DNA of 64,000 bases from Toxotes chatareus (Eukaryota > Chordata > Actinopteri > Toxotidae): assembly GCA_016801885.1 (NCBI GenBank), contig CM028884.1, positions 27,861,577 through 27,925,576 on the forward strand. The letters are read 5' to 3'. Shown piece by piece: positions 63,053 to 64,000 of this stretch (position 1 is the first letter of the stretch; each line of letters begins with the position of its first letter). The position numbers and the translations under genes were made by a program. The notes under the pieces were generated by a model that made no database searches, was not told where the DNA came from, and saw only the letters and a program-made list of their open reading frames with translations.

Positions 63053-64000
63053 AAGTTGCATTGGGGTCACATGCACGCAGTCGCTTCCTGCCGACGTCTG
63101 AGTGTTGCTGTTTTTTTTTTTGTTGTTGTCTTTTACTTCAGGATCCGTGTAGACCATCGTCTTCTTTGAACATCTTGTCTTATCTCCCTTTGTGTGAATG
63201 GGATTCTTGTGGTTTGCCTTTGTGCGTATGTGAAGTCGGTCGTCGTTCCAGGTCTCTGTTGCACAGAGCAGGGTTTGTGGTCCAGGTTGTACCAGATCTT
63301 GGATGGAGACCTGGATGTTGCTAACATCTTCTGATACACATTCTTTACTCCAACATTCTGCCTGAAACTCTTTAAATGACCACACCTAACATTTACTTGA
63401 TATCAAAAGTTATGCACATCATTTATTTTGTTTTATAATTATTTATTTTATAATTTGTAATTCTAGTACTTTTTGTCTGCCCTCAATGTACTACAACTTC
63501 CTTTACTGCTATATGATCACTGAGCCCAATTAAGACATTTGTTTAAAAGCAGTAAGTGCACAAATGAGTGAGCCAAAACTTTCACTGAAATGCAAATGCA
63601 ATTTTATATTAAAAGATAGCAAAGGGATAATTCACTATATCACACAACACAGCTTGTTAGTACTGCCATGGAAATACATATACAGTCTTTTCATATTTAC
63701 ACATCAAGTGACAACCAAACAGAAATCATAAATACCTCTTTTTGTTAACTTTACAACAGCTATACGCGACCAGTATTTCATAAGATAAAAGAGCACTATT
63801 AAATAACTGGCATCTTCCCTATCATTTACAAGGCTTGGAAACACAGTGGTTAAAATAATCCAGCAAAAAAACAAAATAAAAAATGTTCTTCTCCAGTGAG
63901 TAAAATTAAAACAAGTCTAAAAACGGTCATGAAATCCCTTTGTACAAAAGACTATACAACTTAATCAACGCAATATCTTCAACAGAAATGTTTGCTTATA
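63053..64000. other. Right end of window, no recognised gene
   Basis: It contains T-rich runs (63111-63121) and AT-rich sequence from 63380 on. A long minus-strand open frame (62894-63385, 163 codons) overlaps the CCAAT cluster. It shows no recognised domain and is probably chance. Confidence 0.4.

Overview
The window reads as nuclear DNA of a teleost fish, most likely a percomorph. There is no bacterial or viral gene organisation: open frames are short, sequence is AT-rich and intron-like or intergenic, and the recognisable repeats are fish types. These are a tRNA-Lys-derived SINE, a hAT-type element, decayed Tc1/mariner copies, RTE-like LINE tails with GATGGA repeats, and (CA)n tracts. No complete gene is present and no named gene could be recognised with confidence.

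Layout. 1-1642: unique, non-coding, with a pyrimidine-rich microsatellite and a small CA-rich repeat. 1643-17709: one huge AT-rich tandem array of about 16 kb, roughly 220 units of about 67-76 bp, all in the same orientation. 17712-20840: old interspersed repeat blocks, interrupted by a SINE with a clean 13-bp target-site duplication. 20841-28700: unannotated DNA with one repeat fragment. 28701-33980: a direct tandem duplication (2,779 bp and 2,501 bp copies), near-identical except for a scrambled, deletion-rich stretch in the second copy. 33981-49800: mostly featureless DNA with decayed retroelements, a 809-bp hAT-like element carrying a perfect 8-bp target-site duplication (42125-42949), a SINE piece and a Tc1/mariner transposase remnant. 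49826-62441: candidate exons bounded by good splice sites. 62441 to about 63050 (minus-strand orientation): a probable gene start with an excellent Kozak context and a CCAAT-box cluster.

The best case for a protein gene is a minus-strand gene starting at 62441. Exon candidates at 62385-62441, 59940-60000, 59230-59264 and 58915-58956 have splice signals and reading phases that join without a stop, and 49826-49930 would also fit in phase. I do not recognise the protein. A separate plus-strand exon candidate lies at 50663-50767.

The most informative structures are the satellite array and the tandem duplication. The array has a 75-bp core unit that is a diverged dimer of a 37-38 bp ancestor still visible at its edges. 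The second copy of the tandem duplication is scrambled at one end, which could be real rearrangement or an assembly artefact. I found no evidence of a coherent new molecular system.
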